Shown: positions 8,022 to 16,606 of the stretch, one piece after another
Numbering within the stretch: position 1 is the first letter of the stretch
How the letters are laid out: every line of letters begins with the position of its first letter
Assembly: GCA_019118885.1 (NCBI GenBank)
Contig: DWYB01000026.1
Location: 23,387 to 87,386 of the forward strand
Direction of reading: 5' to 3'
Source of the DNA: Candidatus Mediterraneibacter surreyensis
Lineage (GTDB): Bacteria > Bacillota > Clostridia > Lachnospirales > Lachnospiraceae
Length of the DNA: 64,000 bases
Notes under the pieces: model-generated
The model's database searches: none
Seen by the model: the letters and a program-made list of their open reading frames with translations, nothing else
What the model was told of the DNA's origin: nothing
Position numbers and translations under genes: made by a program

Positions 8022-9242
8022 ATGGAAAAGACAAACAAAAAAAGCCTCAGCGTTCTGATCGGCGCAGCCTTTCTGATGGCAACTTCCGCCATCGGACCAG
8101 GATTCCTCACCCAGACGGGTCAATTTACCGGGAGCCTGAAAGCGAGCTTCGGATTCGTTATTTTGATATCTGTCATTTTATCAGCCATTGTCCAGCTCAA
8201 TGTATGGCGCGTGCTCTGTGTGTCCGGCATGAGAGGACAGGACGTGGCAAACAAGGTTCTTCCCGGACTTGGCTATGTGGTAGCGTTTCTGGTTGTCGCA
8301 GGCGGACTTGTATTTAATATCGGTAACGTAGGCGGAGGCGCCCTCGGCTTTAACACGCTGCTGGGCATACCGGAGAAAGTCGGCTGCTTTATCGCAGGCG
8401 GCGTAGCGATCGTCATCTTCCTGATGAAGAACGCGCTGAATGCGATGGATACACTGACAAAGATCCTCGGCGGCATCATGATCGTCGTGATCTTCGTTGT
8501 GATCGTGATCGTTCAGCCGCCGTTTGGGATGGCGCTGAAAGAGACCGTCATGCCGACAGCTCCGATGGACGAGCTTGGAACCGCGATCCTGACGCTTCTC
8601 GGCGGAACAGTAGGCGGATATATCACATTTTCAGGCGCCCATCGTCTGATCGACGCAGGTATCACGAAGAAAGAGAATCTCAAAGAGATCAACAAGAGTT
8701 CTGTTATGGGAATCGGCATCGCCACGATCGTGCGCGTGTTCCTGTTCCTTGCGATCCTCGGCGTTGTAGTTGCGACAGCCACATCACCGGCGCATACGCT
8801 TGATCCGGACAATCCGGCGGCAGACGCGTTCCGCATCGGCGCAGGAGAGATCGGCTACCGTTTCTTCGGACTGGTACTGCTCTGTGCGGCAATCACATCG
8901 ATCGTGGGATGCGCTTATACTTCCGTGTCTTTCTTAAAGACATTCCACAAGAGTATTGAGAAATATGAGAATGTGTTTATTATTTTATTTATCGCATTGA
9001 GTACAGTTGTTATGGCAGTTCTCGGACAGCCGGCAGTCCTGCTCGTCCTTGCTGGAGCGGTGAACGGCCTGATCCTGCCGATCACACTGGGCGTATGCCT
9101 GATCGCCTCCAAGAAGAAATCCATCATGGGCGAGGACTACAAGCACCCGACATGGCTTCTGATCTGCGGTATCGTGGTCGTGATCGTATCCGCATACCTC
9201 GGGATCAGGACGTTCGGAACGAATTTAAGCCAGCTTCTCTGA
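8022..9242 (+). CDS. NRAMP-superfamily carrier lacking the metal-site motifs
   Basis: A 406-residue membrane protein with about eleven hydrophobic helices of NRAMP type, first gene of the pxp operon. Ordinary NRAMP metal carriers have DPGN in helix 1 and MPH in helix 6. Here helix 1 reads GPGFLTQTGQFTGSLKAS and helix 6 GGTVGGYITFSGAHRL, so both metal-coordinating motifs are absent. The order resembles the B. subtilis ycsG-kipI-kipA region, where YcsG is of this type. Uptake of an organic acid such as 5-oxoproline is inferred from context. AAAGGATGAG precedes the ATG. Confidence 0.85.
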   Translation: MEKTNKKSLSVLIGAAFLMATSAIGPGFLTQTGQFTGSLKASFGFVILISVILSAIVQLNVWRVLCVSGMRGQDVANKVLPGLGYVVAFLVVAGGLVFNIGNVGGGALGFNTLLGIPEKVGCFIAGGVAIVIFLMKNALNAMDTLTKILGGIMIVVIFVVIVIVQPPFGMALKETVMPTAPMDELGTAILTLLGGTVGGYITFSGAHRLIDAGITKKENLKEINKSSVMGIGIATIVRVFLFLAILGVVVATATSPAHTLDPDNPAADAFRIGAGEIGYRFFGLVLLCAAITSIVGCAYTSVSFLKTFHKSIEKYENVFIILFIALSTVVMAVLGQPAVLLVLAGAVNGLILPITLGVCLIASKKKSIMGEDYKHPTWLLICGIVVVIVSAYLGIRTFGTNLSQLL

Positions 9243-9261
9243 TTATGTAAAGGAGATTGAA

Positions 9262-9990
9262 ATGAACGAAATCAAAATCTGTACTGCCGGGGATTCCTCT
9301 CTCCTGATCGAATTCGGTCAGGAGATTTCCCCGGAGATCAACGCGCAGATCACGGCGCTGGTGCGCATGATCAAGGCACAGCATATTGAGGGAGTCACTG
9401 ACATGATCCCCGCTTTCGCATCTCTGCTTATCAATTATGATCCCAGAGTGGTAAGCTATGCCGGCCTACGCGCGCGTATGGAGAAGCTTCTGAAGCTGGA
9501 GATCAGCGGGGAAGCTTCGGAATCAAGAATCTTTGAAATCCCGGTCTGCTACGGCGGGGAATACGGTCCGGATCTTCAGAATATCGCGGATCATGCGGGA
9601 CTGACTCCGGAAGAAGTGATTCAGATCCACAGCGGAAAAGATTATCTGATCTATATGCTTGGATTCCTTCCCGGTTTTTCCTATCTGGGAGGACTGGACG
9701 AGAGGATACACACCCCAAGACTTGCCAATCCGAGGATACGTATCCCGGCGGGAAGCGTGGGAATCGGAGGCTCCCAGACCGGCATTTATCCGCTGGATTC
9801 TCCCGGAGGATGGCAGCTTCTCGGCATGACGCCGGTAAAGACTTATGATCCGGGGAGAGAGGTGCCGATCCTTTTTGAAGCAGGAGACTATATCCGGTTT
9901 GTCCCTGTGACAGAAGAGGAGTATCTGGAAATAAAGAAACAGGTGGATGAAGGCACATATCAGTGTGTGATCCATCAGAAAGGAGTGTAA
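9262..9990 (+). CDS. pxpB: 5-oxoprolinase subunit B (KipI/allophanate-hydrolase subunit 1 family)
   Basis: 242 residues, with the family opening ICTAGDSSLLIEFGQEIS and the core HSGKDYLIYMLGFLPGFSYL, then PRLANPRIRIPAGSVGIGG. In E. coli PxpB and PxpC form the catalytic pair of ATP-dependent 5-oxoprolinase, returning pyroglutamate to glutamate. The same fold forms half of the carboxyltransferase domain of urea carboxylase. It lies 19 bp after the carrier and 3 bp before pxpC. AAAGGAGA precedes the start. Confidence 0.92.
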   Translation: MNEIKICTAGDSSLLIEFGQEISPEINAQITALVRMIKAQHIEGVTDMIPAFASLLINYDPRVVSYAGLRARMEKLLKLEISGEASESRIFEIPVCYGGEYGPDLQNIADHAGLTPEEVIQIHSGKDYLIYMLGFLPGFSYLGGLDERIHTPRLANPRIRIPAGSVGIGGSQTGIYPLDSPGGWQLLGMTPVKTYDPGREVPILFEAGDYIRFVPVTEEEYLEIKKQVDEGTYQCVIHQKGV

Positions 9991-9993
9991 TCT

Positions 9994-10998
9994 ATGGGCT
10001 TTCGTGTTTTAAAAGGCGGGATGCTGACAACAGTGCAGGATCTTGGAAGAACCGGCTATCAGAGTCAGGGGTTCAGTGTTTCCGGCGTCATGGATGTCCG
10101 CTCCTTTAAGATTGCCAATCTGCTTCTGGACAACCCGGAGAATGAGGCGGTGCTGGAATTTACCCTGATGGGACCCAGTCTGGAATTTACCTCAGAGACG
10201 ATCATCGCCATCACCGGCGGGGATTTCCAGCCCCGTGTGAACAAGAAACCTGTGAAGATGTACACTGCCCTATATATGCATAAAGGAGATATCCTGGAAT
10301 TTGCGGGGTGCCGTACAGGAAGCCGGGGATATATTGCATTTTCCAGTTATCTTGATATACCGGTAGTCATGGGCAGCCGTTCAACGAATATTAAATGCGG
10401 GATCGGAGGCTTCAAAGGACGCAGACTGAAAGACGGGGACTATATCGGCTTCCGTATCAAGAGAAGATATCTTCCGTACTTCCTCTCAAGAAGTCTGGAT
10501 CTGGATGAGTTTGACTACGACGAAGTGACTCTTCGTGTTGTGATGGGACCGCAGGAGGATGTGTTTACCAATGCGGGCAGAGAGACGTTCCTGAATTCAG
10601 AATACACCGTGACTAACGAGTTTGACCGGATGGGATGCAGGCTTGAAGGTCCGTTTATCGCATATAAGACAACGGCGGATATTATATCAGACGGTATTGC
10701 GTTTGGCTCCGTGCAGGTACCGAGCCACGGGAAGCCTATCGTGCTCCTTTCCGACCGCCAGACAACCGGCGGATATGCAAAGATAGCAACTGTGATCTCG
10801 GTGGATATTCCGAAGCTTGCACAGTGTAAGACAGATAACAAAGTGCGCTTTAAAGCCGTGACAGTCGAAGAAGCCCAGCAGCTTCTGCTCGACGAAGTGG
10901 CCGGACTCAATGAACTGCGCAGGCAGATCTATCAGCCATGCAGGGAAGTGCTTGAGTGCCGTCTGGTAGCAAAGCGCCTCAGCAAACTGTTTCAGTAA
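9994..10998 (+). CDS. pxpC: 5-oxoprolinase subunit C (KipA/allophanate-hydrolase subunit 2 family)
   Basis: 334 residues, with the family markers GMLTTVQDLGRTGYQSQGFS at the N-terminus and LSDRQTTGGYAKIATVIS near residue 250. It pairs with PxpB in a cyclophilin-like heteromer. The length is usual. An AAAGGAG site ends just before the TAATCT leader of the ATG at 9994. It is followed after 26 bp by the biotin carrier gene, which suggests a biotin-linked complex. Confidence 0.92.
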   Translation: MGFRVLKGGMLTTVQDLGRTGYQSQGFSVSGVMDVRSFKIANLLLDNPENEAVLEFTLMGPSLEFTSETIIAITGGDFQPRVNKKPVKMYTALYMHKGDILEFAGCRTGSRGYIAFSSYLDIPVVMGSRSTNIKCGIGGFKGRRLKDGDYIGFRIKRRYLPYFLSRSLDLDEFDYDEVTLRVVMGPQEDVFTNAGRETFLNSEYTVTNEFDRMGCRLEGPFIAYKTTADIISDGIAFGSVQVPSHGKPIVLLSDRQTTGGYAKIATVISVDIPKLAQCKTDNKVRFKAVTVEEAQQLLLDEVAGLNELRRQIYQPCREVLECRLVAKRLSKLFQ

Positions 10999-11024
10999 AT
11001 GAGAAAAAGATAGGAGTAACCGAT

Positions 11025-11447
11025 ATGGATTTGGAAAAGATCGAAAAACTGGTAAATATTATTGAAAAGTCTTCCATGCTGGAGTTCAGCATTCAGGAGG
11101 GTGATACAAAGATCAAGATGAGCCGCAGAGGCAGTGCAGGGACGCCGGGAGAACCGCTTACCGTTGTGAAGACAGAGGCTCCGGCTGAAGAGACCGTAGA
11201 TGAGAATTATATTGTCTCCCCGATTGTGGGCACATTTTATTCTGCTCCGTCTCCGGATGCTGAGGCGTTTGTCAAGGTCGGCGATGTGGTGAAAGCAGGA
11301 CAGACAGTGTGTATCCTTGAGGCCATGAAACTGATGAATGAGATCGAGAGTGATTATGACTGCGAGATCGAGGCGGTTCTCGTCAGCAACGAACAGAAAG
11401 TAGAGTACGGGCAGCCGCTCTTCAAGGTAAAGAAGCTGTCGGACTAA
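11025..11447 (+). CDS. accB: Biotin carboxyl carrier protein
   Basis: 140 residues. An AccB-like N-terminal helix (residues 1-30) and a short charged linker lead to a biotinyl domain (about 62-140) with EAMKLMNE; Lys102 is the biotinylation site. The ATG at 11025 follows TAGGAG. The frame stays open upstream into pxpC, but that part overlaps pxpC and has no ribosome site. With AccC next to it and no accA/accD here, it probably serves a pxp-linked carboxylase rather than fatty-acid synthesis. Confidence 0.92.
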   Translation: MDLEKIEKLVNIIEKSSMLEFSIQEGDTKIKMSRRGSAGTPGEPLTVVKTEAPAEETVDENYIVSPIVGTFYSAPSPDAEAFVKVGDVVKAGQTVCILEAMKLMNEIESDYDCEIEAVLVSNEQKVEYGQPLFKVKKLSD

Positions 11448-11459
11448 GGAGGAGTGCTG

Positions 11460-12806
11460 ATGTTTCAGAAAATATTGATCGCAAACCGCGGGGAGATCGC
11501 CGTCAGGATCATCCGTGCCTGCCGGAATATGGGAATCCGCAGCGTGGCGGTTTATTCAAAGGAAGATAAGGACAGTCTTCACGTACAGCTGGCTGATCAG
11601 AGGATCTGTATCGGCGAGGGGCCGGCAAAGAACAGTTACCTCAATATGGAGCGTATTGTGACGGCGGCTCTTAATATGGGCGCCGATGCGATCCATCCGG
11701 GATTCGGCTTCCTGTCGGAGAACGCAGATTTTGTCCGGCTCTGTGAGAAGAACGGGCTGACGTTTATCGGACCGAAAGCAGACGTGATCGACAGCATGGG
11801 AAATAAGTCCCACGCGCGTAAAACCATGATGGAAGCGGGCGTTCCGGTGGTGCCGGGGACAAAAGAACCGGTGTATGATGCAGAAACAGGTATCAAGCTG
11901 GCAGAAGAGATCGGATATCCGGTCATGATCAAAGCATCATCAGGCGGCGGCGGAAAGGGAATGCGTGTGGCAAAATCCTCCGATGAGTTTGAATTCCAGT
12001 TTAATATGGCTCAGAGAGAGTCCGCTAATGCATTCGGCGACGACACGATGTACATTGAGAAATTCATCGAGAATCCCCGTCATGTGGAGATTCAGGTTAT
12101 GGGAGATAAATTCGGCAATGTGGTGGCTCTCGGCGAACGTGACTGCTCGGTGCAGAGAAACCATCAGAAGCTGATCGAGGAGTCTCCGTCTCCGGCAATT
12201 AATGATGTGATCAGAAATGCCATGAACCGTGATGCTGTTCTTGCGGCTAAGACGGTAAACTATACCAATGCGGGAACGATAGAGTTCATTCTTGACCCGA
12301 AGGGGACATACTATTTTATGGAAATGAATACCCGTATACAGGTGGAGCACGGCGTTACGGAGATGGTCACAGGCACAGATCTGATCATTGAGCAGATCAG
12401 GGTAGCTATGGGAGAACCTTTAAGCTTTAATCAGGAAGGTATCCGGCTTACCGGCCATGCGATCGAGTGTCGGATCAACGCGGAGATCCCGGAGAAGAAC
12501 TTTATGCCAAGCCCCGGCGTGGTGAAGCACCTCCATCTTCCTGCCGGAAACGGCGTGCGGGTGGATACGGCGCTCTACACAGGCTACAGGATTCCTTCGG
12601 AGTATGACTCTATGATCGCCAAAGTTATCGTACATGCGCCGGACCGCAATGCCGCGATCCAGAAGATGCGCTCTGCACTGGATGAGATGGTGATCATGGG
12701 AGTAGAGACGAATCTGGACTTCCAGTACCAGATCATGCGCAATCCGGAGTTCTGCGCCGGAAATGCGGATACCGGATTTATTGAGCGGATGCTCAGACTG
12801 GACTAA
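11460..12806 (+). CDS. accC: Biotin carboxylase
   Basis: 448 residues, the normal AccC length. It carboxylates biotin on the carrier using ATP and bicarbonate. The N-terminal domain (ILIANRGEIAVRIIRACRNM), ATP-grasp P-loop (KASSGGGGKGMRVA, near 160), ERDCSVQRNHQKLIEE (near 225) and EMNTRIQVEH (near 288) with its catalytic Arg are all intact. The ATG at 11460 has AAGGAGG at 6-7 nt; an upstream GTG at 11454 would collide with that site. No carboxyltransferase of AccAD type is nearby, so the partner is presumably PxpB/PxpC. Confidence 0.94.
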   Translation: MFQKILIANRGEIAVRIIRACRNMGIRSVAVYSKEDKDSLHVQLADQRICIGEGPAKNSYLNMERIVTAALNMGADAIHPGFGFLSENADFVRLCEKNGLTFIGPKADVIDSMGNKSHARKTMMEAGVPVVPGTKEPVYDAETGIKLAEEIGYPVMIKASSGGGGKGMRVAKSSDEFEFQFNMAQRESANAFGDDTMYIEKFIENPRHVEIQVMGDKFGNVVALGERDCSVQRNHQKLIEESPSPAINDVIRNAMNRDAVLAAKTVNYTNAGTIEFILDPKGTYYFMEMNTRIQVEHGVTEMVTGTDLIIEQIRVAMGEPLSFNQEGIRLTGHAIECRINAEIPEKNFMPSPGVVKHLHLPAGNGVRVDTALYTGYRIPSEYDSMIAKVIVHAPDRNAAIQKMRSALDEMVIMGVETNLDFQYQIMRNPEFCAGNADTGFIERMLRLD

Positions 12807-12830
12807 TCAAAGAAAGAAGTGTGAATAAAT

Positions 12831-13601
12831 ATGTATAAAGTTGATTTAAACAGTGATCTTGGAGAGAGCTTCGGACGCTATACGCTGGGAATGGATGAAA
12901 AGATCATTCCGCTGATCTCTTCGGCGAATATCGCATGCGGATTCCACGCGTCAGACCCTGTCGTGATGATGGAGTCTGTCAGCAGGACGAAAGCTGCAGG
13001 CATCCGTATCGGCGCTCATCCGGGCTTCCCGGATCTGATGGGATTCGGACGCAGAAATATGGCTGTTTCCCCGGCTGAGGCAAAGGCGTATACACTGTAC
13101 CAGATCAGCGCTCTGGGCGGGATGTGCCAGGCTCAGGGGATGAAGCTGCAGCATGTGAAACCCCACGGGGCAATGTACAATATGGCGGCGAAAGACTATG
13201 ATCTGTCCCTTGCCATCTGCGAAGCCATCAAGGAATATGATCCGGAGCTGATCGTGATGGGACTTTCGGGAAGCGAGACGATCCGTGCGGCAAAAGACTG
13301 CGGCTTAAAGACAGCCAGCGAAGTATTCGCAGACCGCGGTTATGAGGAGGACGGCAACCTGGTAAACCGCAGGAAAGAGGGCGCGTTTATCCGCGATGAA
13401 GAGGAAGCGATAGCCAGAGTGATCCGCATGGTGAAAGAAGGAAAAGTTACCGCCGTTACAGGAAAGGATATTGAGATCCAGGCAGATTCCGTATGTGTGC
13501 ACGGAGATGGAGAGAAAGCTCTTCTCTTTGTGGAGAAGATCCGCGGCGCTCTCAAAGAAGAGGGAATAGAGATTGCACCGCTTGCCAAGGTCTGCCGGTA
13601 A
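12831..13601 (+). CDS. pxpA: 5-oxoprolinase subunit A (LamB/YcsF family)
   Basis: 256 residues. It opens VDLNSDLGESFGRYTLGMDE and continues IPLISSANIACGFHASDP and IGAHPGFPDLMGFGRR, the classic LamB/YcsF signature. HVKPHGAMYNMAA adds conserved histidine and proline residues. PxpA is proposed to activate or open the lactam ring together with PxpBC. It is the last gene of the operon and is followed by a probable terminator. Confidence 0.93.
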   Translation: MYKVDLNSDLGESFGRYTLGMDEKIIPLISSANIACGFHASDPVVMMESVSRTKAAGIRIGAHPGFPDLMGFGRRNMAVSPAEAKAYTLYQISALGGMCQAQGMKLQHVKPHGAMYNMAAKDYDLSLAICEAIKEYDPELIVMGLSGSETIRAAKDCGLKTASEVFADRGYEEDGNLVNRRKEGAFIRDEEEAIARVIRMVKEGKVTAVTGKDIEIQADSVCVHGDGEKALLFVEKIRGALKEEGIEIAPLAKVCR

Positions 13602-13636
13602 AATTTTCTGTTAGAAGAATAAGCATTGAATAAGAA

Positions 13637-13680
13637 GTGGCATTGGTCGAATCTTCGACCACTGCCGATTCTTTTTCTTT
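13637..13680 (+). terminator. Probable terminator of the pxp operon
   Basis: GGTCGAA (13645-13651) pairs with TTCGACC (13654-13660), with outer GGCA/TGCC pairing and a T-rich tail (13669-13680). The 2-nt gap means the top pairs must open to form a loop. Confidence 0.6.
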
Positions 13681-13685
13681 TGGAA

Positions 13686-13901
13686 AGTTATGGAAGTGTA
13701 GTAAGAAGTGTTTGTCGCTGTGTAGAGGAACCCCGGTTTATATTTCAGATAGAGAATACATATTCCGGGGATGTCCGATTTGACGATAACGGGCTCCCGC
13801 TGTCGGATCGTGAGGGGCATGGGTACGGTGTGCGTTCAGTGGCAGCGTTTTGCAGGAAAGTTCATGCATTTGTGATGATAAGGAAAAAGACATCGGTATG
13901 A
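13686..13901 (+). pseudogene. Remnant of an AgrC-like GHKL histidine kinase (C-terminal fragment)
   Basis: Translation gives PRFIFQIENTYSGDVRFDD, then GLPLSDREGHGYGVRSV, the N-box/G-box end of a quorum-type GHKL kinase ATPase domain. No sensor or dimerisation domain precedes it, and the frame dissolves after about 13859 (FCRK). Homology is clear from about 13731. It lies directly before a LytTR fragment, so this is a decayed two-component locus. Confidence 0.7.
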
Positions 13902-13910
13902 TAAGAAAGA

Positions 13911-14165
13911 GTGCTGTTGAAGCTTTCAAACGGCACAACGGTAGAAACAAACGCTACATTATCGAACCTTTTGGAAATGCTGAAAGAATACGGCTGTTTT
14001 TATCTCCCGCACAGGGCCTATATCGTGAACCTCGATTATATATACGGCCTGGCTACCAGGGAGATTACCATGGCTGATGGAGAAAGAGTACCTGTTTCCA
14101 GAGGCAGATATAAAGATATCAAAACAGTGTATCTTGATTATATGGCAGGAAAATATTTTAAGTGA
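13911..14165 (+). pseudogene. Remnant of a LytTR response regulator (DNA-binding domain only)
   Basis: 84 residues match a LytTR domain (LKLSNGTTVETNATLSNLLE, then FYLPHRAYIVNLDYIYGL and RVPVSRGRYKDIK). The receiver domain is missing: an in-frame stop lies three codons upstream of the GTG at 13911, and only a weak AGAAAGA site precedes it. Order and content suggest an internal deletion that joined kinase and regulator tails. A free LytTR protein cannot be fully excluded. Confidence 0.7.
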
Positions 14166-14186
14166 TATCCCGGGAGGATGACAGAC

Positions 14187-14666
14187 ATGGGTAAAAAAGA
14201 CGAAAAGACAAATGTTATGCGTATATTAGAACAGAAGAAAATCTCTTACCAGAGTTATAATTATCTGAGTACCGGAGCTATGAGCGGTGTGGAAGTGGCG
14301 CAGGCGCTGGGCGAGGATCCCCAAATTGTGTTCAAGACACTGGTCACAGTGGGAAAGTCAAAGGAACACTATGTGTTTGTAATTCCGGTGGAAAAGGAAC
14401 TGAACTTAAAGAAAGCGGCAAAGAGTGTGGGGGAGAAAAGTATTGAGATGATCAAACAGAAAGAACTTCTGCCGCTGACCGGATATGTCCACGGCGGATG
14501 TTCGCCCATTGGCATGAAGAAGCAGTTTTCCACGACCATCGACAAGAGCGCGGAGAATCATGAGAAGATTATTTTCAGTGCGGGAAAGATCGGATATCAG
14601 GTGGAAGTGTCGCTGGAGGATCTGAGGAGAGTAATCCGTTTTCAGATGGCAGAAGTAACTGAGTAG
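14187..14666 (+). CDS. ybaK: Cys-tRNA(Pro)/Cys-tRNA(Cys) deacylase, YbaK/EbsC type
   Basis: 159 residues of the YbaK editing-domain family, which hydrolyses mischarged aminoacyl-tRNA in trans. Seen are VFKTLVTVGKSKEHYVFVIP with the conserved Lys, and GYVHGGCSPIGMKKQF with the substrate-site Gly-Gly. The ATG at 14187 is 9 nt after GGAGG; an in-frame ATG at 14178 abuts that site and is less likely. It stands alone between decayed genes and a terminator. Confidence 0.9.
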   Translation: MGKKDEKTNVMRILEQKKISYQSYNYLSTGAMSGVEVAQALGEDPQIVFKTLVTVGKSKEHYVFVIPVEKELNLKKAAKSVGEKSIEMIKQKELLPLTGYVHGGCSPIGMKKQFSTTIDKSAENHEKIIFSAGKIGYQVEVSLEDLRRVIRFQMAEVTE

Positions 14667-14696
14667 TGGGAGTATACAGAAAACACAATACACAGG

Positions 14697-14731
14697 GAAC
14701 CGGGATCATCAGAATCCCGGTTCTGTTTTTT
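14697..14731 (+). terminator. Terminator after ybaK
   Basis: GAACCGGGAT (14697-14706) pairs with ATCCCGGTTC (14714-14723), with a 7-nt loop, then GTTTTTTT (T run 14725-14731). Confidence 0.9.
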
Positions 14732-14733
14732 GG

Positions 14734-14762
14734 GTGACACAGCTATGCGGATATGGTATATT
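14734..14762 (+). promoter_or_regulatory. Promoter of the peptide/nickel-type ABC operon
   Basis: GTGACA (14734-14739), 17 bp, TATATT (14757-14762), directly behind the ybaK terminator. I looked for a cobalamin riboswitch in this short leader and saw none. Confidence 0.65.
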
Positions 14763-14804
14763 TATCAAAGGGCATTTTCAGGACAGAGAGGAGAGTGAGT
14801 GACA

Positions 14805-15737
14805 ATGCTTCGTTATACGTGCAAAAGGATACTGACAGGCATCCTCTCACTTTTCGTACTTGTAACCGTGACGTTTTTTCTTGTACGGCTTATCCCCGGC
14901 AGTCCGTTTCGGCAGGGCGGTGTATCAGAACAGGTAGTGGAGGCTATTGAGAAAGAATACGGATTGGATGAACCGCTCCTGATACAGTACCTTTCATATA
15001 TAGGAAATCTGCTGCATGGAAACTTTGGAATTTCCTACCAGGATCCGGCGACCCGGGTGACGGATATCATTGGGAGGGCATGGCCGGTTACGGCTTCGAT
15101 TGGCGTTACGGCGCTTGTCGTATCGGTTCTTCTTGGTACGGGATCCGGTATTTTGAAAGCTGTGTCGAAGAGAAATTGTGTAAAGGAGATGATTTCGGCT
15201 GTCGGGATGCTGGCAGCAGGGATTCCGAGTTTCGCGGCGGCGATCCTCCTTCTCCTGATATTCAGCGTGAAGCTGAAATGGCTGCCTGCTTCGGGACTCT
15301 TAAGCCCTGCCCACTATATACTTCCTGTGACGGCGCTTTCCCTTTATCCGGCTGCAATGATCGCCAGACTGACTGCAAACGCCCTTGACAGGGAACTGAA
15401 GAAAGATTACATATTGTTTGCCAGGGCAAAGGGGGTGGGAAGATGGAGGATTATTTTAACACATGCTCTGAAGAATGCGTATCTTCCCGTTCTTAATTAT
15501 GTGGGTCCGGCTTCGGCTGCTCTGCTGACCGGAAGTTTTGTGATTGAGAGTATTTTCACGATTCCCGGTCTTGGCAGGGAGTTTGTGGGATCCATTACAA
15601 ACCGTGATTATACGTTGATCCTTGGACTGACAATTTTTATGGGGGCTGTGGTCATTCTCGTCAACCTGCTCACCGACCTTTTGTGCGCGTGGCTGGATCC
15701 GCAGACACGCAGGGCATATCAGGAAGAAAAGATATAA
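14805..15737 (+). CDS. Oligopeptide/nickel-type ABC permease, DppB-like
   Basis: 310 residues with an N-terminal helix (TGILSLFVLVTVTFFLVRLI, then PGSPFRQ), typical of DppB/NikB, and an EAA loop near residue 200 (RAKGVGRWRIILTHALKNA, then PVLNYVGP). It is the first gene of importer-plus-cobamide operon 14805-21741. An AGAGGAGA site precedes it; GTG at 14799 is an alternative start. Substrate unknown: family members carry peptides, nickel or other small ligands. Confidence 0.88.
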   Translation: MLRYTCKRILTGILSLFVLVTVTFFLVRLIPGSPFRQGGVSEQVVEAIEKEYGLDEPLLIQYLSYIGNLLHGNFGISYQDPATRVTDIIGRAWPVTASIGVTALVVSVLLGTGSGILKAVSKRNCVKEMISAVGMLAAGIPSFAAAILLLLIFSVKLKWLPASGLLSPAHYILPVTALSLYPAAMIARLTANALDRELKKDYILFARAKGVGRWRIILTHALKNAYLPVLNYVGPASAALLTGSFVIESIFTIPGLGREFVGSITNRDYTLILGLTIFMGAVVILVNLLTDLLCAWLDPQTRRAYQEEKI

Positions 15738-15751
15738 GGAAGGAGTCTGCT

Positions 15752-16606
15752 ATGCTGCAGCGGATACAACGACATTGGAAAAACTACATATGCGGCAGCC
15801 CAATGGCAATAGCGGGATGTGTGATACTGGGAATATGGATTTTCCTTTCAATCGCAGTGCCTCTGTTTGGCCCATGGTCTTTTTCCGAACAGAATGCCGA
15901 GATACGCAATCAGGGCGCTTCCATTCTCCATTGGTTCGGTACAGACCGGTTCGGCAGGGATCTGTTTACCCGTGTGTGGTACGGGGCAGGAATCAGTCTG
16001 GCTGTCGGTATCGCCAGCGCAGTGATAAACGGCGTCATCGGCGTACTCTACGGTGCAGCAGCAGGATATGCGGGCGGACGTACGGACATGATCCTTATGC
16101 GGGCGGCGGACATTATTTCCGCGATTCCATCCATGCTTTATGTGATCCTCATCACGCTTGTGCTTGGAGCAGGTACATTCAGTATCATATTAGGACTGTG
16201 TATTGCAGGATGGATCAGTATGGCTCGGATTGTCAGAGGAGAGATCATCAAACTGAAAGGGATGGAGTATACTTATGCGGCACGGATGGAAGGAATTTCT
16301 TCTTTCCGTATTCTGACGGTGCACCTGCTGCCGAATGTGGCGGGAACGATTGTTGTGAACATGATTTTTCTTGTGCCCCAGGCCATATTCACCGAGGCTT
16401 TTTTAAGTTTCCTGGGTGTGGGGATTGCCGCGCCGGCAGCCAGTCTGGGTACGATCATCCAGGAGGCGAGAAGCCAGATGACGCTTTATCCGTATCAGAT
16501 GATATATCCGCTCCTTGTTCTCTGCGTGATGCTCCTTGCCCTGAACATGGTGGGAAATGCGGTGGAACAAAAGACAGCTGACAGGAGAGGAAGCAGATCA
16601 GTATGA
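15752..16606 (+). CDS. Oligopeptide/nickel-type ABC permease, DppC-like
   Basis: 284 residues. It has the DppC-type N-terminal helix, then the motif LHWFGTDRFGRDLFTRVWYG characteristic of this subunit, and the EAA loop (TYAARMEGISSFRILTVHLL, then PNVAGTIVVN). The ATG at 15752 follows AAGGAGT; a longer frame reaching 15683 overlaps the DppB-like gene without a ribosome site. It overlaps the ATPase gene by ATGA. Confidence 0.9.
   Translation: MLQRIQRHWKNYICGSPMAIAGCVILGIWIFLSIAVPLFGPWSFSEQNAEIRNQGASILHWFGTDRFGRDLFTRVWYGAGISLAVGIASAVINGVIGVLYGAAAGYAGGRTDMILMRAADIISAIPSMLYVILITLVLGAGTFSIILGLCIAGWISMARIVRGEIIKLKGMEYTYAARMEGISSFRILTVHLLPNVAGTIVVNMIFLVPQAIFTEAFLSFLGVGIAAPAASLGTIIQEARSQMTLYPYQMIYPLLVLCVMLLALNMVGNAVEQKTADRRGSRSV

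Noticed and set aside
14667-14804. Cobalamin riboswitch before the importer/cobU operon
   Set aside because: The leader after the promoter is about 40 nt and has no B12-box or long folded region.
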